DNA of 64,000 bases from positions 6,302,273 through 6,366,272 of the forward strand of contig CM030931.1 in NCBI GenBank assembly GCA_018136815.1, read 5' to 3'. The position numbers and the translations under genes are program-made. Positions 42,588-53,213 of the stretch are shown here, piece by piece (position 1 is the first letter of the stretch; each line of letters starts with the position of its first letter). A model generated the notes under the pieces. It saw only the letters and a list, made by a program, of their open reading frames with translations, made no database searches and was not told the origin of the DNA. The DNA is from Isochrysis galbana (Eukaryota > Haptophyta > Isochrysidales > Isochrysidaceae).

Positions 42588-42934
42588 CCTGACCTAACTC
42601 ATGGTGAAAGGGTTTGCTCGGCTGAGAAGCGGCTCGACCAAGTGGTCCTCCTCCATGAAAATTCGGTAATGCCAAACGTTGCCCGCCAGGGAGAGGTTGC
42701 AGGTTGCTCTTCATTCAAGATGGTGTGGATGAGCTCATGCTCGTCGGAGTCGCGGTAAAGGGCGGCCAGATCGCGTGAGGGCATGGCGAGGAGATTTTTC
42801 CACTCGCTTACAACTGCCTCTCGCTCATCCATCCCCACCGCAAGCAAGGCAGGGGTCACGAGGGTGGCGGAACGGCACCACCGGGGTCGTGCCCCGGTAA
42901 GGTCTCTGATCTATCTTGGCGGCGGGATTCCGAT

Positions 42935-43560
42935 TTGGAGGTCGGGTACGCTGACCGTGGAACCCTTGTAGCCGGAGAGGCGTGGCCCTTTGGGTCTAGA
43001 GCAGGAGGCTCGCCCATGGATGGATATGGCTCCGATCAGCTCGTGGCGGATGGCGAGTCTTTGTCCGCTACATTCGGCACCCACCGGGTGCAATCACAGC
43101 GGGCCATGGTGGAGCATGACCCTCTCCACTCGAGATTTGAAGCATGGCAATTAAACCTCAAATCTCGAGTGGATAGAGCAACCGACTCGCTCGCCAAAAA
43201 CCTTGACCGAGAAGAAAGAAGCAAGGACCTACAAGCCAAGGGTAGCGGACCTAGGGAATGTGAGAGGAAAGTTCCGCACGCCAACGCGAACGCCAAACGC
43301 GGGAAGACAACGAAACCCTAACCAGGCCAAGCAGAACCTACGATACAGGCTTGGGCGACAACGAAAGTGAGCAAGTCCCAAGAAAGAACCGGAACCCAAT
43401 GAGAAACGACAAGCCTTGCAAGAAGCTAAACAAGCCTTCACAAGGTAACCCGAAAGCCTGAGACGAGCACACGGCAAGCAACAGGCGACCTGGCTCCTTT
43501 GGGTCAAGATTGCCCGAAAGGAGGAAACTTGGAATCTTGACCCGACGACCCGACAAACAG
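42935..43560 (+). mobile_element. Gag-like retroelement fragment, inverted relative to 36-38 kb
   Basis: Encodes RFEAWQLNLKSRVDRATDSL and AKNLDREERSKDLQAKG, then shifted-frame EKRQALQEAKQAFTR and WVKIARKEETWNLDP. The DNA from about 43135 to 43560 is the reverse complement of 38240-37898 plus 36741-36660. This copy has no hAT insertion, so it shows the empty site. Confidence 0.7.
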
Positions 43561-44682
43561 GCTAGAAGGAACGAAACGAGAACCCGAATTCTAGGCCGCT
43601 AGGGACGAACCCTACCAATCTAGAAGTGCCTGAGCTCCACCGTGTGGCCGCACGGCGAAGGACCTGGAAATAAGAACCTGGAAATCGCATCATCTACGAT
43701 GAATGCGACATAGTTGTGGGTCCACGGCTGCGTGTGTGCGGTAAAAATGCTACTACAATGAAGTTTTTAAATCTCAACCAAGCTACTCTGTACTCTGTAT
43801 AATGAATACCACTAAATACTACAATTCCACTACATCCGTAATCAAGCGAGAGGCAAGGACAGAAAGGGACATACGAACGCCTCTTATGGAGAGCAAGCCA
43901 CATTTCTACTAAGACGAATCGCGAGGGCCTATGACCATGCTTGCAGGAAGCTGGCGACCGGCTCGAGAGCGCACTACCTATCACAATGCTGCTGAGTGTG
44001 TGACACTGAGAGTGGTGGCGAAGAAGTAGAGCAACTGGGAATATGATTTGAGAGCGAGGAGACGGGCACAAGATTTCTCGAGGGGTATGTATGCACTACG
44101 CGGGCAGAATGATGCGGGCTATCCTTGGATAGCTCGGAAAGGCCGCGGTTGATGGCACGCGGTAGGTGAAGCGCAGAGGAGCGGGACCGCGGAGGGGTGG
44201 AAGGAGGACCGCCAGCAACCATGAAACGGGAGATCCAGGTTGTTTCCCGGTCAGAGCGGCGCGTGCAAAGCTAGGTGCATCGACGACGCACTGTCTGTCT
44301 ACGCAGAGACATTTTTTCGTATCATGGGATGCCTCGTCGCCCGAAGGAGCAGGAAGGCACAGGAAGTACGCTGCCGCTGTTCCATGTACTGCCAGCTGTC
44401 AGGTCAGCGCAGAAATAGAGAACTAAACCAATGAGCCTAAATACAAAGAAGTCCTTGAATGTGCGCAACGGAGAGCCGCTAAATCGTTGTTCGCCCACAG
44501 CCAAAGCCCGGCTGTCGGCGAGAGGTAAGATAGGACGCGATCAGTATGCTGAGCCAGTGCGGGGCTTTCAATTCGAGACATATGGAGAACAACTGGCGCA
44601 GAACATGCCGACCAAGGCACGGAATACGCGTGAGCTTGGAGGACAACGTCCGCTGCCTAGACCAGACGGTTCGGGTCCGATG
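43561..44682. other. 3' flank of the RNA-binding protein gene
   Basis: No gene recognised; open frames are short and without signatures. An alternative last exon of the RRM gene may lie just to the right (44701-44688). Confidence 0.45.
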
Positions 44683-46319
44683 TCACGTCAGAAGTGAGGG
44701 CCTGCAGGGCGGGGTGTATGGGGGTGGGGGTGAGATCGACTCGGCAAATAAGTACATCACATTTGGCCAATCCAACGGGCGGCGGGGATACAAGATACAG
44801 TACCACAGCTCACCGATTCGGTTCGTCCCCGAGGCACCGTTCGAGCAACTCATCTTGGCCAGCTGCGCATCAAGGGCTTCATTCCCCAACGGAAAAGAGC
44901 CGATCACTCCGTGTTGTGACATGCTGCTAGGTTGCATGCTGCTAGAGGCGAGAGCATTGGTGTCCAACGATCGGCTGTGCTGAGCTACGAGAGCATGTTG
45001 TGCGGCGACAAGTTGTTGCATTTCTTGGAGCTGTTTGACTTGCTGAACATTGAACGCTTGCTGAGCTATCTGCAACTTTAGTTGCTCTTCCTGAAGCTGA
45101 TGAAGCAATTGCTGCTGCGGCCCCTGCTGGGTGGTGAATCGCGCATCCGATGGGAATGACGCGGCGTCGTCGGGCATCCCGTCACGCGATTCAGCGCCCG
45201 TCCCGTATGTCATTCGAATGCCTTGGCTCAGTGAGCGAGTCGCTAGGCTAAAATTACCGCCTAAGTAGTTGAATGCTTGATGGGCTCCGTCGGAGCTCCC
45301 CGGGCCGAGCACTGAGTTTGCAGCGCTCAGCGCAGCAGCCATTCCGCAAGGTGCTTTGTCAGACGACGCGCTAGACAACGCATTTTCGAATTGCGGCTTG
45401 CCCCACGGATGACTGGGCAAGCCTCCTGCAAACGGACTGTTGCCAAGGCCACCCAAACCACGGCCGGGGAATGGGAAGCGTGGAGCAGCAGGTTCAGAGG
45501 ACGCGCTCTCTTCAGTCGAGGCCGAGGCCAGCATGCGGTCTTGCGGGATTGCTCGCTTAACTTCGACACGCTTCCCTGCAGGATGGGCATGTGCACGAGG
45601 CCTCAGAGAAAGATTTGGCGGGGATGCTGCTCCAATGCAACATGCCAGGCAAATGCCAGGCTAGTGAGCTGTACCATTCAGATCATGGAACTTATTGGCG
45701 CATACGCGGTCCACGCTAGCCGTGTTGTCATACGTAATGAAACCGAACCCGCGCGGCTTCCGAGTGTGGGGATCGCACATGATGACGCAGTCGGTGACCT
45801 TGCCAAATGTTTCTGCGAGTGCACAGGGAGAGATGAGGACGACTGCAGGGAAACACAGAGCTAGAAGACAGACGTGCGTGTGCCACCGTGCCCGTGCCAT
45901 GGGCACTCACCAAAATGTGATACGAACTCGGCCTCACTGGTCTCGTGGGAAAGGCCACCGACGAAAATTTTGAGCTCGCCAGAAGTAGGTGCGGTCGTCG
46001 CGCTCATAGCCGGAGCAGGGGGGAGCAAGCCACCACTGCCAGACTGGCCAGGACCCCCTGAACGAAGCAGCGTTTCAGAATCCCTAGGGACTGCTGGCTT
46101 GGCCTCCACTTCCTTGCCGTCAATCAGATGCCGCTGCGACACCACGTGGTCAGCTATCGCCTGATTGCGATAAGTGACGAATCCAAATCCTCGGGGAGCT
46201 CCAGTCGATCGGTCTTTCATCACAACACAGTCAGAGATGTGGCCAAACTGTTCGAAGTACACACGCAAACCTGTGGTAGTCGTGTCGCGAGAGAGGCCTC
46301 CAACGAAAACTTTTCCCAT
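44683..46319 (-). CDS. RNA-binding protein with two RRMs (Musashi/DAZAP1/hnRNP A-like)
   Basis: Exons are 46319-45911, 45812-45675 and 45575-44683 with introns of 98 and 99 nt (479 aa). RRM1 (about 3-77) has RNP2 VFVGGL and RNP1 RGFGFVTY. RRM2 (about 117-192) has IFVGGL and RGFGFITY and is assembled only after splicing, which joins VSHF to ETFGKVTDCVIM and NG to KRVEVKRAIPQ. The rest is low-complexity, with a Gln-rich helix (QQQLLHQLQEEQLKLQIAQQ) suited to self-association. The family binds mRNA in nucleus or cytoplasm. The last 43 residues may not be real: a GTGAGC donor at 44813 and a CCGCCCTGCAG acceptor at 44702 would replace them with GPHF and a stop, giving 440 aa. Confidence 0.9.
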
Positions 46320-48013
46320 TTCTGCGAGCAGAGAGAGTATGTGCTGATATCGTACGTCACTTGGCCGCACACACGCAGAGTCTCGTTGACGCAGCCAGAA
46401 TTCATGTGTTGGGATACAGATAGAGCGCAACGGGCTCACGTGAGGAGTGGAGGGGGTGTTGGTGGAGAGCAAGCATCGGCAGGAGACTCCATCAAGACTC
46501 CAGAGCGCGCACGCGCGCACACTTGGCCGACACGTCCCGACAGAATGCCGCTCTCTTCTCCCCCCCCCCTGCGCTCCCCCGGACTCCCATCACCACACAC
46601 ACACACCCCTACGCCATCTCATCGCCCCCCCCCCCCCCCTATTTTCTGGCCAATGGGGGGGGCCAGACTGGCGGCTCACCGAGCGGCTCCTTGGCGGCGG
46701 GCTCGGCCTCGCCATGGTTGCCTGTAGCAGGCATGTTCCGCCCACCCTTCCGACCCGCTCCGCCGCAAGCAGCGGGCGGGGTGGGCTCGGGTGGGGAGGG
46801 GAAGGGCGGGGGGTCTGCGGCGGCGCGCGCAGTGGTCCCGGGGCGCCGAGGGAGGGGCAGGTGCGAGGGAGGGAAGACAAGAAGCCCTCCCCCCCCTCCC
46901 GCTTAGTCTGGAGGAGAGAAAGTCTCCCTGGAGAAGAGTGTCTGGAGAGCCGAAAGCACCGCCCCCCGTCGCCCCCCCCCCCGCCCCTCCCCCCCGCCCC
47001 CCCCTCCCCCCCCCCTCCCTCCCTACACCATCACCCCCCCCCCCCTGCCCTGCTGAGCCCCCCCCTCCCCTCCCCTCCCCCCCCCCCCCCCCCCCACTCG
47101 TTCTCCCGCCCTCCCGCTCCATGCCCCTCCCCCCCCGCCCCCCTTTCCCCCCCCCCCCCCCCCATCAATCCCTCCTCAGCGGAGAATTCCCAGATTTCGC
47201 TCGTTGTCTCCGCCGGACGGCGGCCGCCGCGTCCTTCCCCCCCGCCCCCCCCCCTCTCCCCCCCCCTCCTCCCCCCCCCCGCCCACGTTGCAGCGGATCG
47301 ATGGGGACTCCCGCGCGCGTTGATTGCTCGACCCCCCGCGCCATCATCGCCCTCGCGGCCACAGAGCTCGCGCCACTCGCTGCGCTCGGCGATCTCATCT
47401 CCTCATCGCTCTCCTCATCATCGACGCACCAGGCGACGAAGTGCGCGGTGTCTAATACAATAGCAATAGCGAGAAGAAAAGCCCGAATGTCTGATCGATG
47501 ACGAGTGCTGCAGTTCTTCCGTGGAGTGTGCCTTGTAACAAGAAAAAAGTATATCCTTTTCACACTCGACGGAATACTAGAGGCTGCCGCTCCATGGGCA
47601 TGCCCCATTTCTATGGGTGAAAATAAAAATCGGCCTGTGGACATCTCTAGAGGTCTAGAGGTGGCTGCCACTCTGCCACTGGAAGGGTGCCCCCAGGCAT
47701 GCTGTGCGCCGACATGTGCCTCTTTCTCTGATTGGTGCACATGATGACTCAGAATAATGACATTTTACGTACGCACCCGCACGGAATCATGAGTAGCCCG
47801 GTCACTCACTCTTTTCTCTTTTAACCACTAGCCACTAGTAGTATTTTCCAACTCCCCTGGGTGTCCAAGGATTCCCAAGTCCCAAGGGCCAAGGGCCAAG
47901 GGCCAAGGGCCCCCACCTACCACCTACCAACTACCTGCCCCGGCAACCCGGCAACCGGCAACTGCCTCCCCCCTCCGACGCACCCCCTTCCACCCCACGA
48001 ATGGCGCTAATGG
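46320..48013. other. Upstream region dominated by poly-C tracts
   Basis: 46560-47280 is largely C-runs broken by short GC-rich pieces; its long open frames (proline-rich one way, glycine-rich the other) are compositional artefacts. A frame starting MGTPARVDCSTPRA at 47300-47501 (+), and a minus frame over the same DNA with LLAIAIVLDTAHFVAWCVDD, are both open without homologues; neither is claimed. GGGCCAAGGGCCAAGGGCC repeats occur near 47886. Confidence 0.5.
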
Positions 48014-48115
48014 TAGGGCGGTCAAACTCAAACTGGGTTTTCTTGTCTTGTTTCTTGGGGGTTGGGGGTGAAAAAATGACCATCTCCATCTCAGAATTGG
48101 AATTTGAATTTGTTA
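48014..48115 (+). repeat. Left-end fragment of the TAGGGCGGTCA family
   Basis: TAGGGCGGTCAAACTCAAAC, then GGGGGTGAAAAAATGACCAT and ATCTCAGAATTGG. It matches the left 100 bp of the elements at 53214 and 63585 and then diverges. A truncated copy. Confidence 0.75.
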
Positions 48116-48280
48116 CAAATGGTACACTATGGGGGCGCGGAGGGCACCAGCTACAATGGACGTGCGCAAAGCCAAAGCCCTTGATTGATAAAACGGCGGT
48201 AATAATAATATAAGAGCAGAGACCGAGGAAGTAGCGGACCTTTTGACCTTTTCAAGCGTATTGATGTGGCGCGGGTCGAT

Positions 48281-48873
48281 TAGGGCCTGACAAGAGTTGC
48301 CGGCAACTTTTTGAGCAACTTTGGGGTGTTTGAGAGGGCGAGCAACTTTTGAGCAACTTTAAGGGCCACAGGCAACATTGAGCAACTCGAGCAACTTACC
48401 TAGCAACTTACCCATAGATAGGCCCGTTAGAGGAGCAACCTACCCCTCCTAGATCTATAGATAGGCCGAGCGTGCAACTTTAACTTTAACCCCTCTGCCT
48501 CTTCTTATTCACATCAACATCGGTGGATCGATAGAAGAGCACCTACTTGCGAAACGCTCTCCTCCCCTCTGCCTCTTCTTATTCACATAAACATCATGTA
48601 GTTTATGTATGAAAAGTGCATGGGTTCTAACTACTAACTAACGCCCGCCGCGCCGCTATCCTGTTCCCTGCAGGCTGTTCCGAGCATTCCCTCTCGCCGC
48701 GCTGACGCCCGGCAGCACGCGTCGCGGCAATCGCGGCGCAATGAACAATGAACGAGCAACTCCGAGCAACTTCGAGCAACTCTGCGAGCAACTTTGCCCC
48801 TTTTGGGGCCTATTTCGAGCAACTTTTGCGAGCAACTTTGGGGGTCTGAGCGAGCAACTCTTGTCAGGCCCTA
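48281..48873. mobile_element. Non-autonomous hAT element with perfect termini
   Basis: Perfect 20-bp inverted repeats, TAGGGCCTGACAAGAGTTGC at 48281 and its reverse complement ending at 48873. The flanking 8-bp direct duplication GGGTCGAT is at 48273-48280 and 48874-48881. Both halves carry many GAGCAACTTT motifs in direct orientation (48300-48440 and 48750-48860), likely transposase-binding subterminal repeats. The middle holds CCCTCTGCCTCTTCTTATTC twice. No coding capacity in 593 bp. Confidence 0.93.
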
Positions 48874-48934
48874 GGGTCGATAGAGCATAGGCATAGAGCG
48901 TACAGCGTACAGCGTCGATTTTCTTGGGGTCCAT

Positions 48935-49336
48935 CTACAACCCCTTTCGCGAGACGATGTGGCCCAAGCATTCTCCTTTAGTCGCGAAGAGGGTACTACA
49001 CTTAGTTAGTGGCTTTGCAGGAAAGTCCCGCCCATTGCACGCCTCGAGCGCCGCGTCGGCCATCTCCCACCCCCATTCGTGCTCCTCGTCGTCGCCATGC
49101 TCCAGGGCGTCGTACCGCGCAAGCAGCGCGCGCAGGTCCTCGTTCTCGTGCTGCAGTGCCCCGTGATGGCTGAGTGAGAGCGCGCCCATGTCATCGGCCC
49201 AGTCCCCGCACGCTCCCCCGGCTCCCCATTGTTCACACCTTCCATGCTCCAAATGGGCCATACATCTCATGTTACAACTCATCCCCCACTCACACCCAGC
49301 CGCACCACAGCCACAGAGCTCCACTCGACACACCAC
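48935..49336 (-). CDS. Hypothetical protein, possible leucine-zipper exon
   Basis: The frame from MSCNMRCMAHLEHGRCEQWG leads to ALSLSHHGALQHENEDLRAL and YDALEHGDDEEHEWGWEMAD, with codon use that looks coding (GC-rich third positions) and a short heptad-like helix. The C-terminus runs into ordinary sequence, and the frame could be one exon of a minus-strand gene. No family recognised. It begins 60 bp outside the hAT element. Confidence 0.3.
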   Translation of the reverse strand: MVCRVELCGCGAAGCEWGMSCNMRCMAHLEHGRCEQWGAGGACGDWADDMGALSLSHHGALQHENEDLRALLARYDALEHGDDEEHEWGWEMADAALEACNGRDFPAKPLTKCSTLFATKGECLGHIVSRKGL

Positions 49337-49639
49337 AAAAGGCGTGCAAGGCAGGAGGCGGCGTTAAGTCGGTTGCAGGTGGTTGTGTGGACTTGGGCTT
49401 GCTGTGATTGATTGAAGTCTCACGGTTGGTGCTTTCTAAAACATAGATAGGCGAATGGCCAGCGTTTGTGACGTCTTGAGTCTTGACATTGTCGATGACA
49501 TTTTGCACTTTGCGCCCGTTCTGAGATAAATAAACGTGGTTTATGATCTCCGGCCGAGGCTCGTTTGGTGGTGGGTGGGACCAAATGAACGCTTCTCGGC
49601 CCTAGGGGGCTTTGGGTTAGTGGTGTGTGCTCGGCCCAC

Positions 49640-49757
49640 ATGCCATGAGGCATGTCAAGAGAGTGAGTGGTTCCTCCCCCATAGCAAGGGAGAAGGGGGG
49701 GGGGAGGGGGGGGAACCCGTGCCCCCCCCATGAGTGAACCAAGTAAAACATAGTTGC
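49640..49757 (+). repeat. Dispersed repeat end (CCCCCCATGAGTGAACCAAG)
   Basis: GAGTGGTTCCTCCCCCATAG followed by a G-run, GTGCCCCCCCCATGAGTGAA and CCAAGTAAAACATAGTTG. A degraded version of the ends at 5.60 and 17.05 kb. Confidence 0.65.
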
Positions 49758-49830
49758 CCCCACCCCCCAAAGCAAACGGTTTGACTGCCCAAATTCTAGG
49801 CGTCGCTTAGCTCCAGCGTTATTTATCATC

Positions 49831-51159
49831 CTAGGCGAGGCGCATCCTAGTGCCAGTGTCTGTGTTGTGGCGCTCAACTCCACACATCAACTTGGCTCGA
49901 TGACCTCCAATAGACACTTGAAGAGCGAGACTCAAGCGACGAGACACTTGATCTGAGAGACGTCGATCATTGACAAGCAAGGCTAAATCCCAATTCGGTC
50001 GCATTTTCTCGTGTACTTGACCTATTCTCCGATACAAATGCTCAAGATCCTCGAGACTCGACGCCGGCTTTTGCGATCTTACTCCCCAAGGTGGATTCGA
50101 CAGCATTAAGCCTCGAGTGAGAGCTTGGTTCCCCACCGACGACAATCCTTGCGTATCGGCTGCTGGTGAGAGTGATGGAGGCTCGACATCGCTGATCGAA
50201 CATTGGCGAAATTCAACAAGATCGCCCACGCCTGCAGCCAATGCATTGGCCCTCGCGGAGGCAATAGCGCCTGCATCGCGGTCACTGCCAAGAATGTATG
50301 GGATGCTCGCGCGCCGTGCGTGAGCATGGTCGGCCATCCGCTGCATCAGACCACCCACTGCTCCCCAAGTCCCTGGCTCGAATAATGGCCAGAGTTGCAG
50401 GGCGAACGAGCGGCCAGAGAGAAAGTGCGCAGGCATCCCCGTGGACAAGAGGGCTGCCTCGATGGCTATTGTACCGGAGCCACAGAAAGGGTCCAACAAT
50501 GCGGCATACTCCTTGCCTTCCTGAGAAGGACTATCACTACACGCGTCGCCCCAACCCATGGAACGCAGAAGGCCTGCTGCAACAGATTCTTTGAGCGGCA
50601 TCTTGGCAGCGCGATCCTTCCTCCACCCGCGATTGTCTAGTGACTCCCCAGAAGAGTCGACAAAGATTCTCACTCGTTCGCCATGGATGTGCACATCAAG
50701 CCGTTGCTCTACTTGGTCGCCGGGTGGCGTGTCCTGCACATAGTCCAGCGCCTCGGAAGATCCAGAGACCGTTTGAAGATGACGTGTGAGGCGCTCAGCC
50801 ACGGCAGTGCTGTGGAAGAGTGGCGAGCCAGCTGCCACCTTCACCCGAATCTTCAGTCTTGCTCCAGGGATGAGCATTGATGGCAGAAGCACGTCGTCTC
50901 TCTTGATTCGTTTGATCGCGAGCTCCAGATCGCTGAACGATCGCGCGACAAACGTGGCCGCTGGCACGAGGATGCGCGAGGCGCAGCGCAGCAGGGCGTT
51001 GGACGCGTAGAGTTGTCTGGTAGTCACCCCACTAGCAAGGAGCGTGCCAGCGGAGATGAGCGTACTGGGCACCCTGAGCGCACGCAGCTCGCTCTGTACG
51101 ATCCGCTCGAGCCCCGGCACGCAGCGCACCACCATCGAGAGCGGAGGCTTGCGGCGCAT
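49831..51159 (-). CDS. THUMP-domain RNA (guanine-N2) methyltransferase
   Basis: The 442-residue product, from the ATG at 51159, is single-exon. Its N-terminal half (LERIVQSELRALRV, RLKIRVKVAAGSPLFHSTAV) fits the THUMP RNA-binding fold. It continues VRIFVDSSGESLDNRGWRKD and AAKMPLKESVAAGLL, the linker of the RlmL/YpsC/TRMT-type enzymes, then the AdoMet motif LLDPFCGSGTIAIEAALL and catalytic LSNPPWG (NPPW form of the N-methyltransferase motif). Such enzymes make m2G in rRNA or tRNA by AdoMet transfer. The bacterial-like linker favours an rRNA enzyme of RlmL type, possibly for an organelle ribosome, but no clear transit peptide is visible. The frame opens upstream to a GTG at 51189; the ATG is preferred. 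Confidence 0.88.
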   Translation of the reverse strand: MRRKPPLSMVVRCVPGLERIVQSELRALRVPSTLISAGTLLASGVTTRQLYASNALLRCASRILVPAATFVARSFSDLELAIKRIKRDDVLLPSMLIPGARLKIRVKVAAGSPLFHSTAVAERLTRHLQTVSGSSEALDYVQDTPPGDQVEQRLDVHIHGERVRIFVDSSGESLDNRGWRKDRAAKMPLKESVAAGLLRSMGWGDACSDSPSQEGKEYAALLDPFCGSGTIAIEAALLSTGMPAHFLSGRSFALQLWPLFEPGTWGAVGGLMQRMADHAHARRASIPYILGSDRDAGAIASARANALAAGVGDLVEFRQCSISDVEPPSLSPAADTQGLSSVGNQALTRGLMLSNPPWGVRSQKPASSLEDLEHLYRRIGQVHEKMRPNWDLALLVNDRRLSDQVSRRLSLALQVSIGGHRAKLMCGVERHNTDTGTRMRLA

Positions 51160-51189
51160 CGGCGCGAGAGATCTTGAGTCGCTGGTCAC

Positions 51190-52135
51190 GGCTGGGGAGG
51201 GAGGGCAAGAGTGCGGGGTGCGGCCGCCGATTGAGTTGCCGATCCCGATGAGCGAGCCGACCGACCCACTTTTTCACTTGGGGCTTTTAGGAGACACTCA
51301 TACTACAGCTCCTCACATACTCCCTAGTGGCCTACCTACTACCTACGAGTACAGCTATCCTATGGACATAGCTCATAACTCCTTGCTGCCGAAGCGCCAA
51401 AATTGGAGCTTCCACACTTTTTTTGTCAACTGCTCGCTACCCGCTCACTCATAGCCCCCAAGCTCTCAAGGGACTCTGAGGGACATTCCCCCACACCCTT
51501 GGATAGCTGAACAGCCCGTAGATTCGGTGATCTAGACATGAATTAAGTGGAAAAACTGAAAAAAAAGTGCAGTCCCGATATTGGAGCTTCAATTTATAAT
51601 AAAAATACGCCGTTTAGGTGAGAGATGCGCCGGGAGGTAACGGACTTGGGTCTCCTCTGGGCGCCGCCACCCTTCCACCTGGCGGGGGGGGCCACGAGGG
51701 CACGAGGGCTCTCTTGGGGGCTCGAGAAGAAAGAATGAAAAAATACGTTGCGCCACTTTTCGCCCTCGGCATCTCACCTATCACTTATCTCTTACACGCA
51801 CCTCATCCTATACACGCTGCTTCTAAGCGTGAAACCGAAGCGCCAGAATTGGCGCTTCAAGCCGGCAGCAAGATAAAGGCTGTCCTCGAACAAATTACGT
51901 CCAGCCAGGCATGCAGCTACCCCGTCCGAGTGAGTTTTGTAATAGAAGTGGTGTCCATAGTGTCCGTGGGTTCATTGGGACTTTGTGGCTCTCTCGACCT
52001 ATTCTTGGGCACTGGGTGAAGCCAACCCCTCCCCCTCCTGGCGCGAGATCGACCGATCGTAGAAGAAAACAGCGGACTCACTCGCGTGCCGCCCTTGTCC
52101 CTCTCGACCGAGCGCGGCGCTGGGCGCTCGGCGGC
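51190..52135. other. Intergenic region with palindrome repeat copy 2
   Basis: Divergent promoter region of the methyltransferase (-) and TMEM208 (+). 51360-51860 is the second copy of the paired-palindrome element (AGCGCCAAAATTGGAGCTT; AGCGCCAGAATTGGCGCTT; see 9.8 kb). No gene seen. Confidence 0.55.
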
Positions 52136-52939
52136 ATGGCGAATGAGGCGAACAAGAAGCTACTCGTCAAGAATGCTGGCTACCTTAAGAACCTGATGTA
52201 CCAGATCCTGGCGTGCAATGTGCGCCTTGTGCCCGTGCAGCTGGCTGCCCGTGCAGCTGGCTGCCCGCCAGCCTTGCCCTCGGATCTCTGATCGAGCACT
52301 GCCTGTGAGCGCAGGCCATCTACACATTGTACCGCGTCGGGTATCTGTGGGATTCATTCTCCGGGTGGCACATTGGCGCGTTGACAGCTATGCTTCTCGT
52401 GTACCTCTTTCTCTACCGCTTCTTGTCCACGAGCGCTTCTCCCAAGCATGCACCACTATCGCAGGTAAGGCTCAAAATGCAAAACACTGCGCCGGATTTC
52501 ATCAGTCCTCATTCATCTCCAATTCCTCGCCGCTTGGACATGCTCAGGGCGGCGGCATCATGAGTGCAGGCTCGGACCTCGATGCGAAAGGTGTAATTGA
52601 GTACACATGGGACCTCCTCTATGTCACAATGTTCATCCAAATGACTACATGCTTTCTGTCCGATTTATTTTTCCTCGTGGCCCTCATCCCCCCCACCATC
52701 GCATTTTACTATGCGTGGACAATGTACATTTATCCATGGATCTCGCGTCCGGATGGCCCTCCACAGGTCAGATTGACTCCAGCTCACGCGTATCGCCATG
52801 GATCATAATGCGATATACTCCAGCAACATAGCATCCCTTGCACAATCGAAAGGCCCACCGCTTCCCTCCCTGCTTGTCGCAGAGCATGCCGGAGATGGCG
52901 GGCAAGAAGCCAAAAGTGAAGTACAGTAGGGGCCGGTGA
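52136..52939 (+). CDS. TMEM208: TMEM208 / SND2 ER-targeting membrane protein, four exons
   Basis: Exons are 52136-52219, 52315-52464, 52548-52766 and 52883-52939 (169 aa; human TMEM208 is of similar length). All introns are GT-AG and phase 0 (95, 83 and 116 nt). The N-terminus ANKKLLVKNAGYLKNLMYQI ends exon 1 at LACN, joined to AIYTLYRVGYLWDS, reproducing the family's NAIY junction. Hydrophobic hairpins follow (ALTAMLLVYLFLYRFL; YVTMFIQMTTCFLSDLFFLV; LIPPTIAFYYAWTMYIY), separated by DLDAKGVIEYTWDLLYV, then PW.SRP and a basic tail ending KKPKVKYSRGR. The SND2/TMEM208 family helps target membrane proteins to the ER independently of SRP. Exon 4 lies far from any long frame and was found by splice logic. 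Confidence 0.88.
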
Positions 52940-53137
52940 ACAAAATGCTCGCGCATCCAGGGTGGCACGTTTGGATGGGATATCGGTGAATCAGCTGCGT
53001 CATTTGTCGTTCGATCGATGTAGCGGATACACTCTGTATGCCACGCACGGCGGGAGTAGTCGTGTTCCCAGTCTCGGTCTCAATGTAATAATAATAGTAA
53101 AAATGACTGAGTAAAGTCGTACCGCTATTCCCACACT

Positions 53138-53190
53138 GAAAAAAAATCTGAAGATTCTGGGCTACACACCTACTAGGTCTAGGTCTCCCT
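53138..53190 (-). repeat. LINE 3'-end motif
   Basis: An A-run, then TCTGAAGATTCTGGGCTACA and CACCTACTAGGTCTAGG; the best-preserved copy of the family's 3' end. It abuts the TAGGGCGGTCA element at 53214. Confidence 0.7.
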
Positions 53191-53213
53191 ATATCATCTA
53201 TTTCTACATCGCC

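Noticed and set aside
46550-47300. Long proline-rich and glycine-rich open frames
   Set aside because: They follow from C-runs with no stop codons; no conserved segment or codon bias supports translation.
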